Below, one piece after another: positions 35,558 through 47,639 of a stretch of 64,000 nt of DNA (position 1 is its first letter; the number at the start of each line of letters is the position of its first letter). The stretch lies in NCBI GenBank assembly GCA_022113835.1, contig JAILWY010000015.1, positions 4,164,001-4,228,000 of the forward strand, in the 5' to 3' direction. This DNA is from Atopsyche davidsoni. Taxonomy: Eukaryota > Arthropoda > Insecta > Trichoptera > Hydrobiosidae. Made by a program: the position numbers and the translations under genes. Under the pieces are notes generated by a model that saw only the letters and a program-made list of their open reading frames with translations, did no database searches and was not told the origin of the DNA.

Positions 35558-38211
35558 CTACGGGATCCTGAAAGGGACCACAAGGTCTTCGCGGTGTTCT
35601 ACTCGCAGTTCCAGCATTGCTGACGCAGCCTTCTTTACGATGTTTGCAATCTGAAAACAAAACACATTAAGCATTCATTTAGATCCACCTGTACAAGACT
35701 GGCGGCAGTTAGTGACGACAATTGTTGATTTGAAGGAGCAAAACTATTGATTGATCAATTTATCTGTAGATATATTCTGTAATAATAAAAAATGTATTAA
35801 AGTTTGAAATATGTCCAAATAAATGGCGTAAAATAATAAAGCTTGGGTTATTGTCACAACTCCAAAAGCGTAATAATAACTAAAATTAATAATTTTTAGT
35901 ATCTCTCATTTAACTGTCCATCTCTGGCATTTAAATTTCTTTTAATTTAAACAGTATAATTTTTTCTACTATATCAAAAGACAGTTTATGATAGTTTGGA
36001 TTGCTCCTATAAAAACTCTATCTTATATTATGTATATCTCGTATTTAATAACGGTGGAGTGCAATCACAGAAAGAAAAGGACTATATAAAATTTAAACAG
36101 TAATCACCAGTTCCTTGTCCTGTGGTGCCACAGGTTCCTGGGAGAGAATAGCTGTCTTGTCGGTGTGGGGCACGTCCCTCAACAGTCGTGGTTGCGGCGG
36201 TGGCGGCGGCGGCTGACCCGAGGCGCCGCTACCCAGACGAGCTTGGTAGAGCTTCATCCGCTCATTGTACTCATGAGCTTCCAGTGCATGTGACCCAAGA
36301 GCTCCCACATCGATTACATTGCTAAAAATATAACATTTTAATTTAATATAAAATATATTCAATAAATTAGTAGGACCTGGCTCAAGGGATAAGTTATTTA
36401 AATCTAGGTACACCTACTATTTTATTTTATTTTGTGAATATTGAATTTACAAAATATTCACATTTTTCTACCAAATTCTACAAATACCATTCTCATACCG
36501 AACTGTATAGAACAGAGACTTAAAGAGAAGCAAGACCTGAAGATCTCTAATTATGAAATAAATGTCTGGATTTGCTCCTCACTTCGATGTTTCCTGCAAT
36601 ATCCGATTGAGTGCAGATTGTTCGTCCGGTTTTCGGGGCGGCTGCGCAGAGCGAGCGGGTCGGAGAGGAGCGGGCTCATTCCTGACGGGGTCCACCAGGA
36701 GATGTGTCCGCTCATTAATACTCCCTTCCTGAAAATCAAGTTTATCATATTAGTACTTTAAATACCAATTGCCTACAGTGAGTTCAAAATCTGACAAAGC
36801 CGATTTATTAATTGAATACAAAATAGGATATTCATATATTGAATTTATTATCTGACATACATATAGTACATACATTATCACGAAAAATATTAAAGATATG
36901 TTGATGCGTTATTACTCGTATCGACCATATGCCACTGATAAAAGCTATACTGCATTTTCTATAATTACAAGTACAGTGCTGGCATAGTTAATATTTGTAA
37001 GCTATGATAGTTTATAAGACTTAACATATTACCATTTTATGTCACATAGAAAAAAAATTATTCATATCTTAACAAGCACATTAGTAAGAGGTGAAAAGAT
37101 CGGCCCTAATGTGCTTCCACTAAGTTTCCGCACAAAAAATCAAGTAACTGTTTAAAAGTGGTTAATGGATGTATTCACAATATGCAGAAGGTATCTAAAT
37201 ACACAAAAATAAACACATACATATTGAAAGTGGCAACTGCACAATCTTTTATTGAATTACAGTAGAATAAACTATGACCTCTGATTAATAGTGCTGCATA
37301 AGTGAATATTGATATTAGACAACAGGAAAAACTCTAGTGCAATATATTTTGTGAATCCATATTAAACAAAGAAGATTTATATTAAAAATAAAAAAGCTCA
37401 AATCGAAAAATGACAACTTAGAACAAGAACCACTTAATTTATGACTTCAGCACACACCAATTGAAAACAAACAAGCCATGATACTAGCTTACACAAAGTA
37501 GTCAGGTATTTGATAAATTTTAAATGAAGGTTTGGGTCGTATACAATTACGATTTCGTTTAACCATGACAATGTATATTTTTATAAACAGCTAAAGCAGC
37601 ACAAATGGCAACAGATTTGCAATCAGCCGATAGCGTCTCTTTATAATCTTGCTAGAGTAAACAACGATTGGATAAATGCAAGGCATAGCTAAGATGATAC
37701 AAATTGAAGGTCAACAAACCTATTAGTAATATGAATACATAATAAAATAGACAGTGGTGTTGTGTTGTATACAATATTAAATTACTCATATTTTCAAATA
37801 TGCGTTTGAAAGTAAATAAAATTGTCGTGGTATATGCTAAAAATAGCAATGATACTTGTGTTTGGTAGAGTTCAAAGCTTGCATATTGTCGTACAAAAAG
37901 AGTCAAATTGATAATAAAAAAAATGACATCTGTCATTCTATTGTAAATTCGGTTACTGCGCAAAATTTCATCAACATAAATAATACAGTAAAAATAACTT
38001 AAGAAAGTCAAGTATTCATTAAACTGCATGACACGGTAAGTACACTTCATAACAAAGGATGTAAACAACAAATATATGCACGGCACTGGCTAGCATGACT
38101 GTATCAAATGGATGAAATTTTGTCATCAATTATGGCAAATATATAAAGAGATTCTGTTGTTTTTACCTGAGCGTTGGCTTCCTCCTTGCAGAAACTGTAG
38201 CAACAGCCCAT
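35558..38211 (-). CDS. LAMTOR1: Ragulator complex protein LAMTOR1 (p18)
   Basis: Four minus-strand exons: 38167-38211, 36583-36728, 36108-36321, 35558-35650. They join in frame to 165 residues (human 161). LAMTOR1 is the lipid-anchored scaffold that wraps the other Ragulator subunits on lysosomes and recruits Rag GTPases for mTORC1 signalling. MGCCYS gives the myristoylated Gly2 and palmitoylated Cys3/Cys4. INERTHLLVDP, KPDEQSALNRIL, NVIDV and the terminal EHREDLVVPFRIP are family signatures. A proline run (residues 101-106), encoded by a GGC/GGT-rich tract near 36195-36222, sits in the linker before RLLRDVP. Exon 2 starts in an otherwise AT-rich setting. The final exon was found by its conserved end; frame closure supports it. 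Confidence 0.93.
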
Positions 38212-39447
38212 TTTAGGTGGAGCCGATATGATCCAGCATGAGATGTCTCTTAATATGAATAAATACCGTTTATCCTAACCAAAACAAATGACATTAATCA
38301 CCAGCTGACGGCCATTGCACTTAGTGTTGCCATTTTCGGCTGTCAGTGTTGTCAATTTATTTATTTATTCAGAAAAGCGAAAAGTATTTTCTTTCAACTT
38401 TGTAACCATTACTATAAAATGAAGATGAATCGAAACATTGAAGGCTTTAGCTAAAAAAGTAGAAAAACAGCCAAAACGTAAATCTTGGTACCTTTAATGC
38501 TTTATTGAATCGATATCATAAACAATATTTTTTAAGCGGTACTTGAATTAAACCGTAGTAGATTAAAAAAGTTAATAAATATGAATTAAATTATAATTAC
38601 GTAATTAATAAATATGTGACATTTTAACAAATAAAAATTCATATACATTTTCTATGTATAATATAAAACCAAGCAGCATTTTACTTAACAAACGGTGACA
38701 GATCTGAATAGTGACGTGCACCTAAATTATTTCGATCGAGGTGAATTTGATAAATCGAATATTTTATTTGTTGTCTGTGAGTGAATAAAAAATTCTCACT
38801 TATAAATTGATTTTATAAAAAGTTTTTACACATATTTCCGTACACAATAATAAAAATAGAAAAATACACGTACGCTACCACCTAATCCACACCTTTGTAA
38901 GCCCCATTAGCTAGCCCTTTAAAAGTAGATAAAACTTATAATACGACAATCATATATTTTTTTATAAAAAAATTATTTTATTTTATGTTCAAAACGTGAA
39001 GAAAAAATAATCTTAGATTCCAATTAGGATAAAAAATATTTGTATTTTCATAGCTTTTGTTACTATACTATTTTTTGGAAGCTGTGTTTTATGGTGATTT
39101 TTATCTCACAATATTTCGATCTCAGTACTAAAAACATCTTCGGGGACTTCCTTAGAACTTATTCCCTTAAGTTGATTCCAGTACCAAAACAAAAATCACT
39201 ATGCCGTTTAACGCCCAAGATCATCTTTTTAATTTTTTATAAAATTTTCAATAAAAATTAAAGACTATTTGTTTTCGAGTAGATCGATTACAACAACAAA
39301 AAACCGAATAACCTGCTGAGGTACATCACTAGTTCTGTGGACAGATCGCAGATGGTTATAGGTTAGTGTATTGGTTGTATGACATGTCACCAAAAACTAA
39401 TTTTCTTACAAGTAGAGTAGTGTTTTTAATTATAAAGTGCATTTAAA
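38212..39447. other. Divergent intergenic region, LAMTOR1/ERGIC2
   Basis: This 1.2-kb stretch separates two divergent genes and should contain both promoters. No repeat or other gene is supported. Confidence 0.45.
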
Positions 39448-40632
39448 ATGATCAGATACCGGGGGCCCAGGAAAAAAGTTTGGGAGAGGGTGAAAGAATT
39501 GGACGCCTTCAGTAAAGTTGACGAAGACTATACGAAGAAATCACCTGTAGGAGGAGCGTTATCAGTCATATCCTTCTTTTTGATAGTATGGCTTGTATAT
39601 TCAGAGGTAACATATTACATGGATAGCATACTAATCTTCAAGTTTTCTCCAGACACCGATTTAGATGCTAAACTGAAAATTAATGTAGATATAACTGTAG
39701 CAATGCCTTGCCCTCTAATCGGCGCAGACATCCTTGATTCTACATCACAAAATGTGTTTGGGTTTGGAGAATTACATGAAGAAGATACCTGGTTTGAATT
39801 AAATGATGAGCAAAGAATGCACTTTGATTCTATGAGACATATCAATACATATTTACGTGAAGAATATCATGCTGTTTCAAAACTGCTTTGGAGATCGAGT
39901 GAAGCAGCAATTCAAGGCTCGATGCCACCTAGGTCTCATTTACCAAATAGAGCACACGACGCTTGTAGAGTGCACGGATCTCTCACATTAAATAAAGTTG
40001 CCGGAAACTTTCATATCACGGCTGGAAAAAGCTTGCATTTACCTCGTGGACACATTCACCTGAGTATGCTGTATGGGGAAGAATCCTACAATTTTAGTCA
40101 CAGAATAAATCGCTTCAGTTTTGGAGATCCAGCAGCAGGCATCATTCATTCTCTAGAAGGAGACGAGCAAATAACTGACGATCCTAATATGTTATTTCAG
40201 TATTTCATTGATGTTGTGTCTACGAATGTTGACACTACGCTATCACAGATCAAGACCTATCAATACTCTGTAAAAGAATTAGCAAGACCTATAAATCACA
40301 ATAAGGATTCTCATGGTATGCCTGGAGTCTTTTTCAAGTATGATGTCTCCGCATTAAAATTACAAATATCCCAAGAGCGAGATAACATCGTACAGTTTTC
40401 CGTTAGACTTTGTTCTACTATCGCTGGTATTTTTATAATAACTGGGTTTTGTAATAGTATATTGCTATCACTGTGCTCAAGATTCTCTCCTAAGGTTCAG
40501 GAAAAGAAAAATGACATAAACAGTCTCCACGCTGTCGTCTCAAATTCAAAGACTGCTACTAACTCCTTACTGAATAATAAACTTCCAGATGTTCCGCTAG
40601 ATTATATAACAACTGAGACTAATAATATGTAA
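39448..40632 (+). CDS. ERGIC2: ER-Golgi intermediate compartment protein 2, intronless
   Basis: One continuous 394-residue frame (human about 377). ERGIC2 is a two-pass membrane protein cycling between ER and cis-Golgi in a complex with ERGIC3, acting in cargo export. The short cytosolic N-terminus (VKELDAFSKVDEDYTKKS) precedes a first membrane helix at about 34-56. A long lumenal domain includes MPCPLIGADI, DACRVHGSLTLNKVAGNFHI, HRINRFSFGD and MLFQYFIDVV, and a second helix lies at about 321-343. The start is the first ATG before the conserved segment. AATAAA at 40657-40662 is 25 nt after the stop. The last 147 codons and the 3' flank are copied at 55851-56301. The intronless structure could mean an old retrocopy or intron loss, but no poly-A scar is visible. 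Confidence 0.94.
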   Translation: MIRYRGPRKKVWERVKELDAFSKVDEDYTKKSPVGGALSVISFFLIVWLVYSEVTYYMDSILIFKFSPDTDLDAKLKINVDITVAMPCPLIGADILDSTSQNVFGFGELHEEDTWFELNDEQRMHFDSMRHINTYLREEYHAVSKLLWRSSEAAIQGSMPPRSHLPNRAHDACRVHGSLTLNKVAGNFHITAGKSLHLPRGHIHLSMLYGEESYNFSHRINRFSFGDPAAGIIHSLEGDEQITDDPNMLFQYFIDVVSTNVDTTLSQIKTYQYSVKELARPINHNKDSHGMPGVFFKYDVSALKLQISQERDNIVQFSVRLCSTIAGIFIITGFCNSILLSLCSRFSPKVQEKKNDINSLHAVVSNSKTATNSLLNNKLPDVPLDYITTETNNM

Positions 40633-42836
40633 TTGCAGTATTGAAGAAAATATGTAAATAAAGATTTCAACTGCTTTTTGCCGAGGATGTACCGACATCT
40701 TCAATGAAGAGACTTCCACAATATTATTTAGCAATCAGAAATTTGATCAAGACCTAACAATAGACTTTACAATACTACAATACTAATTTCAATATGACGA
40801 CGTACTCTATTTGTTGTGATGGACATTTTTCATCACATAGATCTTTCTGAAATAAATAATGACTAGTTAATTTTAGTGAATTTAGTGATTACACACTTTG
40901 AAAGGAGGTATTAATCTCCGAGAGTGCTCCAGCAGAGGAAACCGGCAAAACAAATAGTTTCGTGTTTATCAAATTATAAAATTGTTTTCTGATACAATTT
41001 CTACTTAGCAATCCATTATATATATATATATATATATATATATTGATAATTTTTTTTCATGCTATTTTAATACTACGAGTTAATGTATTTGTAATCGAAG
41101 AAATTGTTTGTATTTATAAATAAATTATATTAATATGTAAAATTATTCATTGAATATAATCTTATTTATAAATTTATGCACTGGGTTGCATATAGAATGT
41201 ATTCCAAAAATTGGATATCTTTTTTTAATATTAATATTATTAAATTGTTACATAAAAGCGATCTTCGACAGATTGATATTTTTGTATTGTCTTGTGAATT
41301 TCTCATACTTTAATTTTTTTTATAAAATCACAAAGGTCAATTTTTGACATGTAAATATTATAATACTATAGTAGAAATACCAGTTTTTATAACTTGGCAT
41401 CAAGAGTATGTGCTTTTATATTATTGAGATTAAAGTTTTATAGAATTATCAATGTTTAACTTGCCTAGTATAGTAAAATATTATGATTATTAAAATTTAA
41501 TTACTGTTTGATTATTGTGGTTTTTCAGTGACCTTTCTGATTTTATTGAAACGTCTACAAATATCACACATGTACCCAATTTCAAAAAGACTAATATTGG
41601 CTTGCTGTTTATCTATTGGATAACATGAAGTATTACAAATCAACTTTATTTTTTTTAACCAATAATATGTACATATACATAAATCTTACATATTATTAGT
41701 TTGCTAGAAACAATGTCAAATTAATTTATATTTCCAATACCCATATAAATGAACTGTGTAGTGAATAATATATATTTTTTAATATTGATTTGTATTAAAA
41801 ACAATCACCTCTGCTTTGATTTCGGTGTATGAAATCGTAGCACAAATTATTTTTTGACAGAATTTTCAGTAACTATGCTTATGTTTTTTTATATTTTTAT
41901 TTATGTTTGTGAATTTTGGAATTTTATCGAAAGTAAATATTATTATTGAAATATCATTGTACTTTTTTTACAAATATCACCTTGTCATCCTGTAGAATGA
42001 AAATTAACATTTTCCCCTGATATATCTACTACATGGTCACGATTAGACTGATTAAAATTTTTAATAATCAATTTATAAATATTAATATTTCGAAGACATT
42101 TGGCAAATAATTAAAACCAAACAGACCCGAGCAAATTCAGTTGCAAATAATTTTTTTATGCATATATTTATTAATCAAAATGAATGTATCAATTTTTCTA
42201 CTGAACTCTCAGTACACTCACATTATTTTATTAAATCTATAATTAATACATAACTATAAATATTTTTGACACAAAGAATGTTTTATTTACCAATTATTTT
42301 TTTTAATTTGAAGAGGGCCTTGTCACTTAAAGTAAGAAATCCACGTCTTTGAGGAAAACTGCTAGCCAAAAGTATATCACTCAAGTATTTTATTTAAAAT
42401 ATCAAATAATTTAAACATGAAGCACATCAGGATAAAAAATAAAATTCCCTTACGCTCCCAGAGTGACACAGAAGATCTCATCAATGCAGAATTATTCTAT
42501 TTCTGGTTCTCTAAAAGTACAATCCTCATGCCTCACGCCAAAAATAATGTATAATCAAGGCAAAGAATAAAACCATTTCTTTTGATCTCATTGCCCACAT
42601 TCATCATTTGAAGAATAAAAGCCCACCAGAAGCCAGAATCTATCATAGGCAGAGTTTTGTTGGAATGTTTTCATCGTTCTAAGACTTCCAAATTAGGGTT
42701 GCAGGTGACAGAATCCACTCTACCGCACCTTACAAAAGGCCTGACTCAGGTCTGAGATCTTCACAACAATTTACCTACTAGTCTCTAAACTGATGTACTT
42801 GTGAGAGAACAAGGAATCAGCAAATGGATGTAGAGT

Positions 42837-42905
42837 ACAGGAAAACCTCTATATAACAGACTAATTGGGGGGAGGGGATGTCCGTTAATGCCCAAAGTCC
42901 GTTAT
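42837..42905. mobile_element. pogo/Tigger-like terminal sequence
   Basis: TACAGGAAAACCTCTATATA followed by ACAGACTAATTGG and GTCCGTTA resembles the inverted ends of pogo/Tigger elements. The same end is shared by units B (about 50319) and C (about 63846), so it predates the duplication. No transposase is nearby. Confidence 0.4.
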
Positions 42906-43223
42906 AAAAAAAAGCTTTAAAATAAATCAAACAACTTTTTTTTTAAATACACTTCATGTATTTAGATATAAATAATACAAAGAAACAATTGACATTTGAT
43001 TTTTAAGTGTTTTATTAAATTTTAAGTATTTTAGTGAGAATCAATGTAAAATAGAATTAACATAAACCAAATTAATATAAATTGTATGTATAAATTTGTG
43101 CCGTTTTAAACGTTCCATAAAATTACATGAATATGAGCATTGATCACAAGCAAATGTCTTCTCACCAGTATGTATAAGTTTGTGTTGTTTTAAACTTGTC
43201 TTCTGATTACATGAATATGTGCA

Positions 43224-46200
43224 TTAATCACAAACAAATGGATTCTCGCCGGTATGTATAAGTTTGTGCCGTTTTAAACTTTCCATAAAATTACATGAAT
43301 ATGAACATTGATCACAAGCAAGTGGCTTCTCGTCGGTATGTATAAGTTTGTGTTGTTTTAACCTTGTCTTCTGATTACATGAATATGAGCATTGATCACA
43401 AGCAAATGGCTTCTCGCCGGTATGTATAAGTTTGTGCCGTTTTAAATATTTCTTAAAATTACATGAATATGAGCATTGATCACAAGTAAGTGGCTTTTCG
43501 CCAGTATGTATAAGTTTGTGTTGTTTTAAACTTATCTTCAAATTACATGAATATGAGCATTGATCACAAGCAAATGGCTTCTCGCCAGTATGTATAAGTT
43601 TGTGCCGTTTTAAACTTTCCTTAAAATTACATGAATATGAGCATTGATCACAAGCAAATGGCTTCTCGCCGGTGTGTATAATTTTGTGCCGTTTTAAACT
43701 TTCCTTGAAATTGCACGAGTATGAGCATTGATCACAAGCAAATAGCTTCTCGCCGGTATGTATAAGTTTGTGTTGTTCTAAACTTATCTTCTGATTACAT
43801 GAATATGAGCATTGATCACAAGCAAATGGCTTCTCGCCGGTATGTATAATTTTGTGCCGTATTAAACTTTCCTTGAAATTACATGAATATGAGCATTGAT
43901 CACAAACAAATAGCTTCTCGCCGGTATGTAAAAGTTTGTGTTGTTCTAAACTTGTCTTCTGATTACATGAATATGAGCATTGATCACAAGAAATTAGCTT
44001 TTCGTCGGTATGTATAAGTTTGTGTTGTATTAACCTTGTCTTACGATTACATGAGTATGAGCATTGATCACAAGCAAATGGCTTCTCACCGGTATGGATA
44101 AGTTTGTGCCGATTTAAAGTTGTCTTCTGATTACATAAATATGAGCATTTATCACAAGCAAATGGCTTCTCACCGGTATGTATATGTTTGTGCTGTTTTA
44201 AACTTGTCTTCTGATTACATGAATATGAGCATTGATCACAAGCAAATGGCTTCTCGCCGGTATGTATAATTTTGTGCCGTATTAAACTTTCCTTGAAATT
44301 ACATGAATATGAGCATTGATCACAAACAAATAGCTTCTCGCCGGTATGTAAAAGTTTGTGTTGTTCTAAACTTGTCTTCTGATTACATGAATATGAGCAT
44401 TGATCACAAGAAAATAGCTTTTCGTCGGTATGTATAAGTTTGTGTTGTTTTAACCTTGTCTTTCGATTACATGAGTATGAGCATTGATCACAAGCAAATG
44501 GCTTCTCGCCAGTATGGATAAGTTTGTGCCGATTTAAAGTTGTCTTCTGATTACATAAATATGAGCATTTATCACAAGCAAATGGCTTCTCACCGGTATG
44601 TATATGTTTGTGCTGTTTTAAACTTGTCTTCTGATTACATGAATATGAGCATTGATCACAAGCAAATGGCTTCTCACTGGTATGTATAAGTTTATGCCGT
44701 TTTAAACTTGTCTTTTTATTACATGAAAATGAGCACTGATCACAATCAAAAGGCTTCTCGCCGGTATGTTTATGTATGTGCACTTTTAAATCATTCTTTC
44801 GTTTACATGAATATGAGCAATGATCACAAGCAAATAGCTTCATTCCAGTATGTATAACCTTGTGCTTTGCTAAGAGACTTTTGAGGCTACAGGAGTATGA
44901 ACATTTTCTACAGGTAAAGAGCGCCTCGCCAGTATGAACATGAAGAGCTTTATTCTGCAAATCTGCACCGTGTGATTGCAGTTGCTCCTGAAACAAACAA
45001 AAATAATGTTTAGTTTGTTTTAACGCATTAGTCACTTATGACAGTTACTGTATAAACAATGCAAAATTGTAACACACACACGACTTTCAGGCAAGTCGGT
45101 TTCTTGGAAAGCTTTTTTAAGAATTAGACTAATAATACATGAACACAACTTAACGTTAAAGATAAAGTATTTGAAATGTGCTCACAACACAATGACACAC
45201 TGCAACCACTGTGTTTAGAAAAACTATGATTTGAAATGCATTGAAATTTACGAATTCCTGTGATTATTTAATTATCATTTTTCTAAGTATAATAATCAAT
45301 ATTTTTGACACAGTCATCTTTTTATAAAATTCTAATTATGACATGTTTTAATTCGTAATTTAATGTATAATAATGCATTTCATAAGCCCAGGCCACCTGA
45401 AGGTTGAGGAAAGGAATAAAATATTTACCAAATTAAGAACAACACATGGCATAGTAGAGGTTATGGCAGCACTTAATATGGAAGATGTTGGAATTGCTTA
45501 GATGATAAGCTGAGAAGAACACCCATGAAATCCCAAGATCGTCTAACAAATCCACCAACACATTTACTTACCATGGAACACAAGTACAAGAGTAGACGTG
45601 CCAAAACTAAATATGTGCAGGTGGCTGTTGACCTGATGCCATTATTTTAAACTGATTACTTGTGGGTCGCGTGTGTTGTTGAGCACCTCGAATGCCCAGG
45701 GTTAGCCTCAGCCGGTGTGGTGAGGTACAGAGATCGGCATATTACCTGTTCGCACCCGACAGCTGCTCGGAAGAGCGCCCTCTTATGCTCCAACAATGCT
45801 CTTTCAACATCAAATTCTTCAATTTTGATTTCATCCAGCCCAGAAGCCGAGGAGGCAGCTCTTTCGCTGTGTTTCAGCAAAGCTCTCTCGGTGTAGAATT
45901 CTTTTACTTCGATTTCGTCATAAGGCGGGGCGCCGGGAAAGGACGCCTCGGCCGGCGCGTTCTCACGCTTCACGGAGAATATCTCGCTAATGACAGACTT
46001 GCTATCGTCTTCAGGATCAGGGATGTCCTGCTTTACATTAGTGTCCACTTTAAGGCAACTCGCAGAGATATCATTCGGTAATACGCAGCACTGCGATATT
46101 CTGTTGGGTAAAGAGGCAGCTCTTCTGCTGTGTTCCAGCACATCTCTGTCGATGTCGAATTCTTTAACTTCGATCTCGTCATACGGCGGGGCGCCAGAGA

Positions 46201-46366
46201 AGGACGCCACGCCCGGCGCGTCCTCGCGCTTCACGGAGAATATCTCGCTAATGACAGACTTGCTATCGTCTGCGGGATCAGGGATGTCCTGCTTGACAGG
46301 AGCGCCCGCTTTAAGATAACTCTTATAGATATTGTTTAGTAATACGTCGCACTGCACACACGACAT
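43224..46366 (-). CDS. C2H2 zinc-finger protein A (20 fingers), two exons
   Basis: Exon 1 is 45746-46366 (207 codons, ATG at 46366) and exon 2 is 44987-43224; CAG/GTAATA and TTTCAG/GAG splice in phase 0. Exon 2 encodes 20 regular 28-residue fingers (CDQCSYSC...L..HK.IHTGEKPF), so the product should bind DNA in the nucleus. Exon 1 is an unrecognised acidic module starting MSCVQC, with SUMO-type motifs (VKQD, VKRE, IKIEE). It contains an internal duplication: KQDIPDP...SVISEIFSVKRE occurs twice. Fingers 4-8 and 9-13 are nearly identical. The frame ends within a 21st finger at a TAA where other fingers have CAA, and two more finger-like units follow in frame. The gene is probably expressed but truncated relative to its ancestor. 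Its targets are unknown. Confidence 0.8.
43827..44666 (-). repeat. Five-finger (420-bp) tandem duplication inside zinc-finger gene A
   Basis: Fingers 4-8 (about 44247-44666) and 9-13 (about 43827-44246) differ at only two of 140 residues by my reading. This is a recent in-frame unequal-crossover or slippage product. Confidence 0.85.
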
Positions 46367-46432
46367 TCTGTAGAGTAAAGCCTACGGCCGTGATCTTTTG
46401 TTTTACGACAACGCCCGAGAATGGCTATAGAG

Positions 46433-47633
46433 CATGGGTAGCCAACCTTTTTCAGCTGCCGGGCCAAATTATGGAAATAAGATTTCCTACTAGGCCATAC
46501 AATAAAAATTAATTTAATATATATAATTGGTATATAACTTAAAAACCGGAATTTGACACTAGATACCAACACTTGTGTATGCGCTGTAGCAAATCATTGA
46601 TATACGTATCATTTTGAAGATCTATTCATAAGCTGTCAAAATCAGTCAACAATGTTTGATTTGCTTGTGCGCATCATATTTTTTTCAATCATAGAAAATT
46701 TTGAAATATAGCGAAAAAAAACAGCATTTGCGGGAAGTTTTGCTGAGTCACTTTTTTGCTTAGAAAACTACAGCCGAAAGTCATCGTTTGCTCATGGGAT
46801 TGTATGGCGAGCATGTTCTTGCAAAAACACAGTGTTTTGAGAGACTTCAACGCTTTAAAAGTGGCGATTTTGACATCAAAGACAAAAACGGCCTGGACAG
46901 CCCAAAAAAAAGGTTTAAAGATGAAGAATTGGAAGCGTTACTCGATCAAGACTCGTGTCAAACACAAGAAGAGCTTGCAAAAGCATTGGGCCTGACTCAA
47001 GCAGCCATTTCCAAGCGCCTAAATGCCATACGAGTTAAACCCGAGAGACGTGGAAAGGCGATTTTGCATGTCTGAAATGCTGCTTGAGCGTCATAAAAAA
47101 GAAGCCGCTTTTGCAACAAATTGTTACTGGCGACGAATAATGGATTCATTAAGACAACTCAAAGAGCAAAAAATCGTTTTTGAAGCCCGCCCAACCAGCC
47201 AAATCGACACCGAAGAAAAATATTCACGCTGCCAAGATAATGGTGGAATCAGAAGGGAGTTGTGTATTTTGGGCTTTTAAAACCGGGTGCAACCATTTCT
47301 GAAGAGGTGTACCGGCAACAACTGATTCGTTAAAAGAGAGCATTGAAGGAAAAACGCCCTGAATGGGAGCCAGACACGAGACATCGACTGGCGGTCGCAT
47401 CCCGCATTCACGCTCACGACAATCCACGCAAGATCGACGTGCTCGCTGTTGTGATTGATAATTAATACATATAAATTGTCACGATAGTTGAATCAATGTA
47501 CTGGGATACTTCCATATATATGATATAATACGAACTACGCTCAGTGGTTTTATGTACTGTAAAAGAAATAATGTTTGCATATGCTCCGTGGGCCAGAAAT
47601 AAACACCCGCGGGCCGCGGTTTGGCTACCCATG
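46433..47633. mobile_element. hAT-like element with 8-bp duplication, containing a mariner
   Basis: The left end is CATGGGTAGCCAACC and the right end GGTTTGGCTACCCATG, nearly exact inverted repeats. They are flanked by CTATAGAG at 46425-46432 and 47634-47641. Unit B has the undisturbed site at 53430-53450 (GGCTATAGAGCAATGGCGC). The interior is mostly a later mariner insertion. Confidence 0.88.
46700..47460 (+). mobile_element. Dead mariner transposase remnant
   Basis: Segments of a mariner (Mos1-type) transposase can be read across frames: FERLQRFKSGDFDIKDK, QEELAKALGLTQAAISKRL, PYELNPRDVERRFCMSEM and a VTGDE catalytic segment followed at once by a stop. Several frameshifts and stops make it non-functional. 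Its ends were not resolved inside the hAT element. Confidence 0.8.
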
Positions 47634-47639
47634 CTATAG

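Noticed and set aside
36551..36748. Minus frame with arginine- and serine-rich content
   Set aside because: It is LAMTOR1 exon 2 read in the wrong frame. The correct frame gives INERTHLLVDP and closes with the other exons.
37652..38086. 144-codon minus frame rich in aromatic and hydrophobic residues
   Set aside because: Lies inside LAMTOR1 intron 1, AT-driven, with no family resemblance to receptors or transporters that I can support.
41150..41347. 65-codon frame repeated in all three units (also at 48880 and 56943)
   Set aside because: Repetition is explained by the segmental duplication. Composition is AT-driven, and small indels shift it between copies, so there is no sign of protein constraint.
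45660..46339. Several plus frames of 69-129 codons, repeated at 52940-53352
   Set aside because: Antisense shadows of zinc-finger exon 1 in units A and B.
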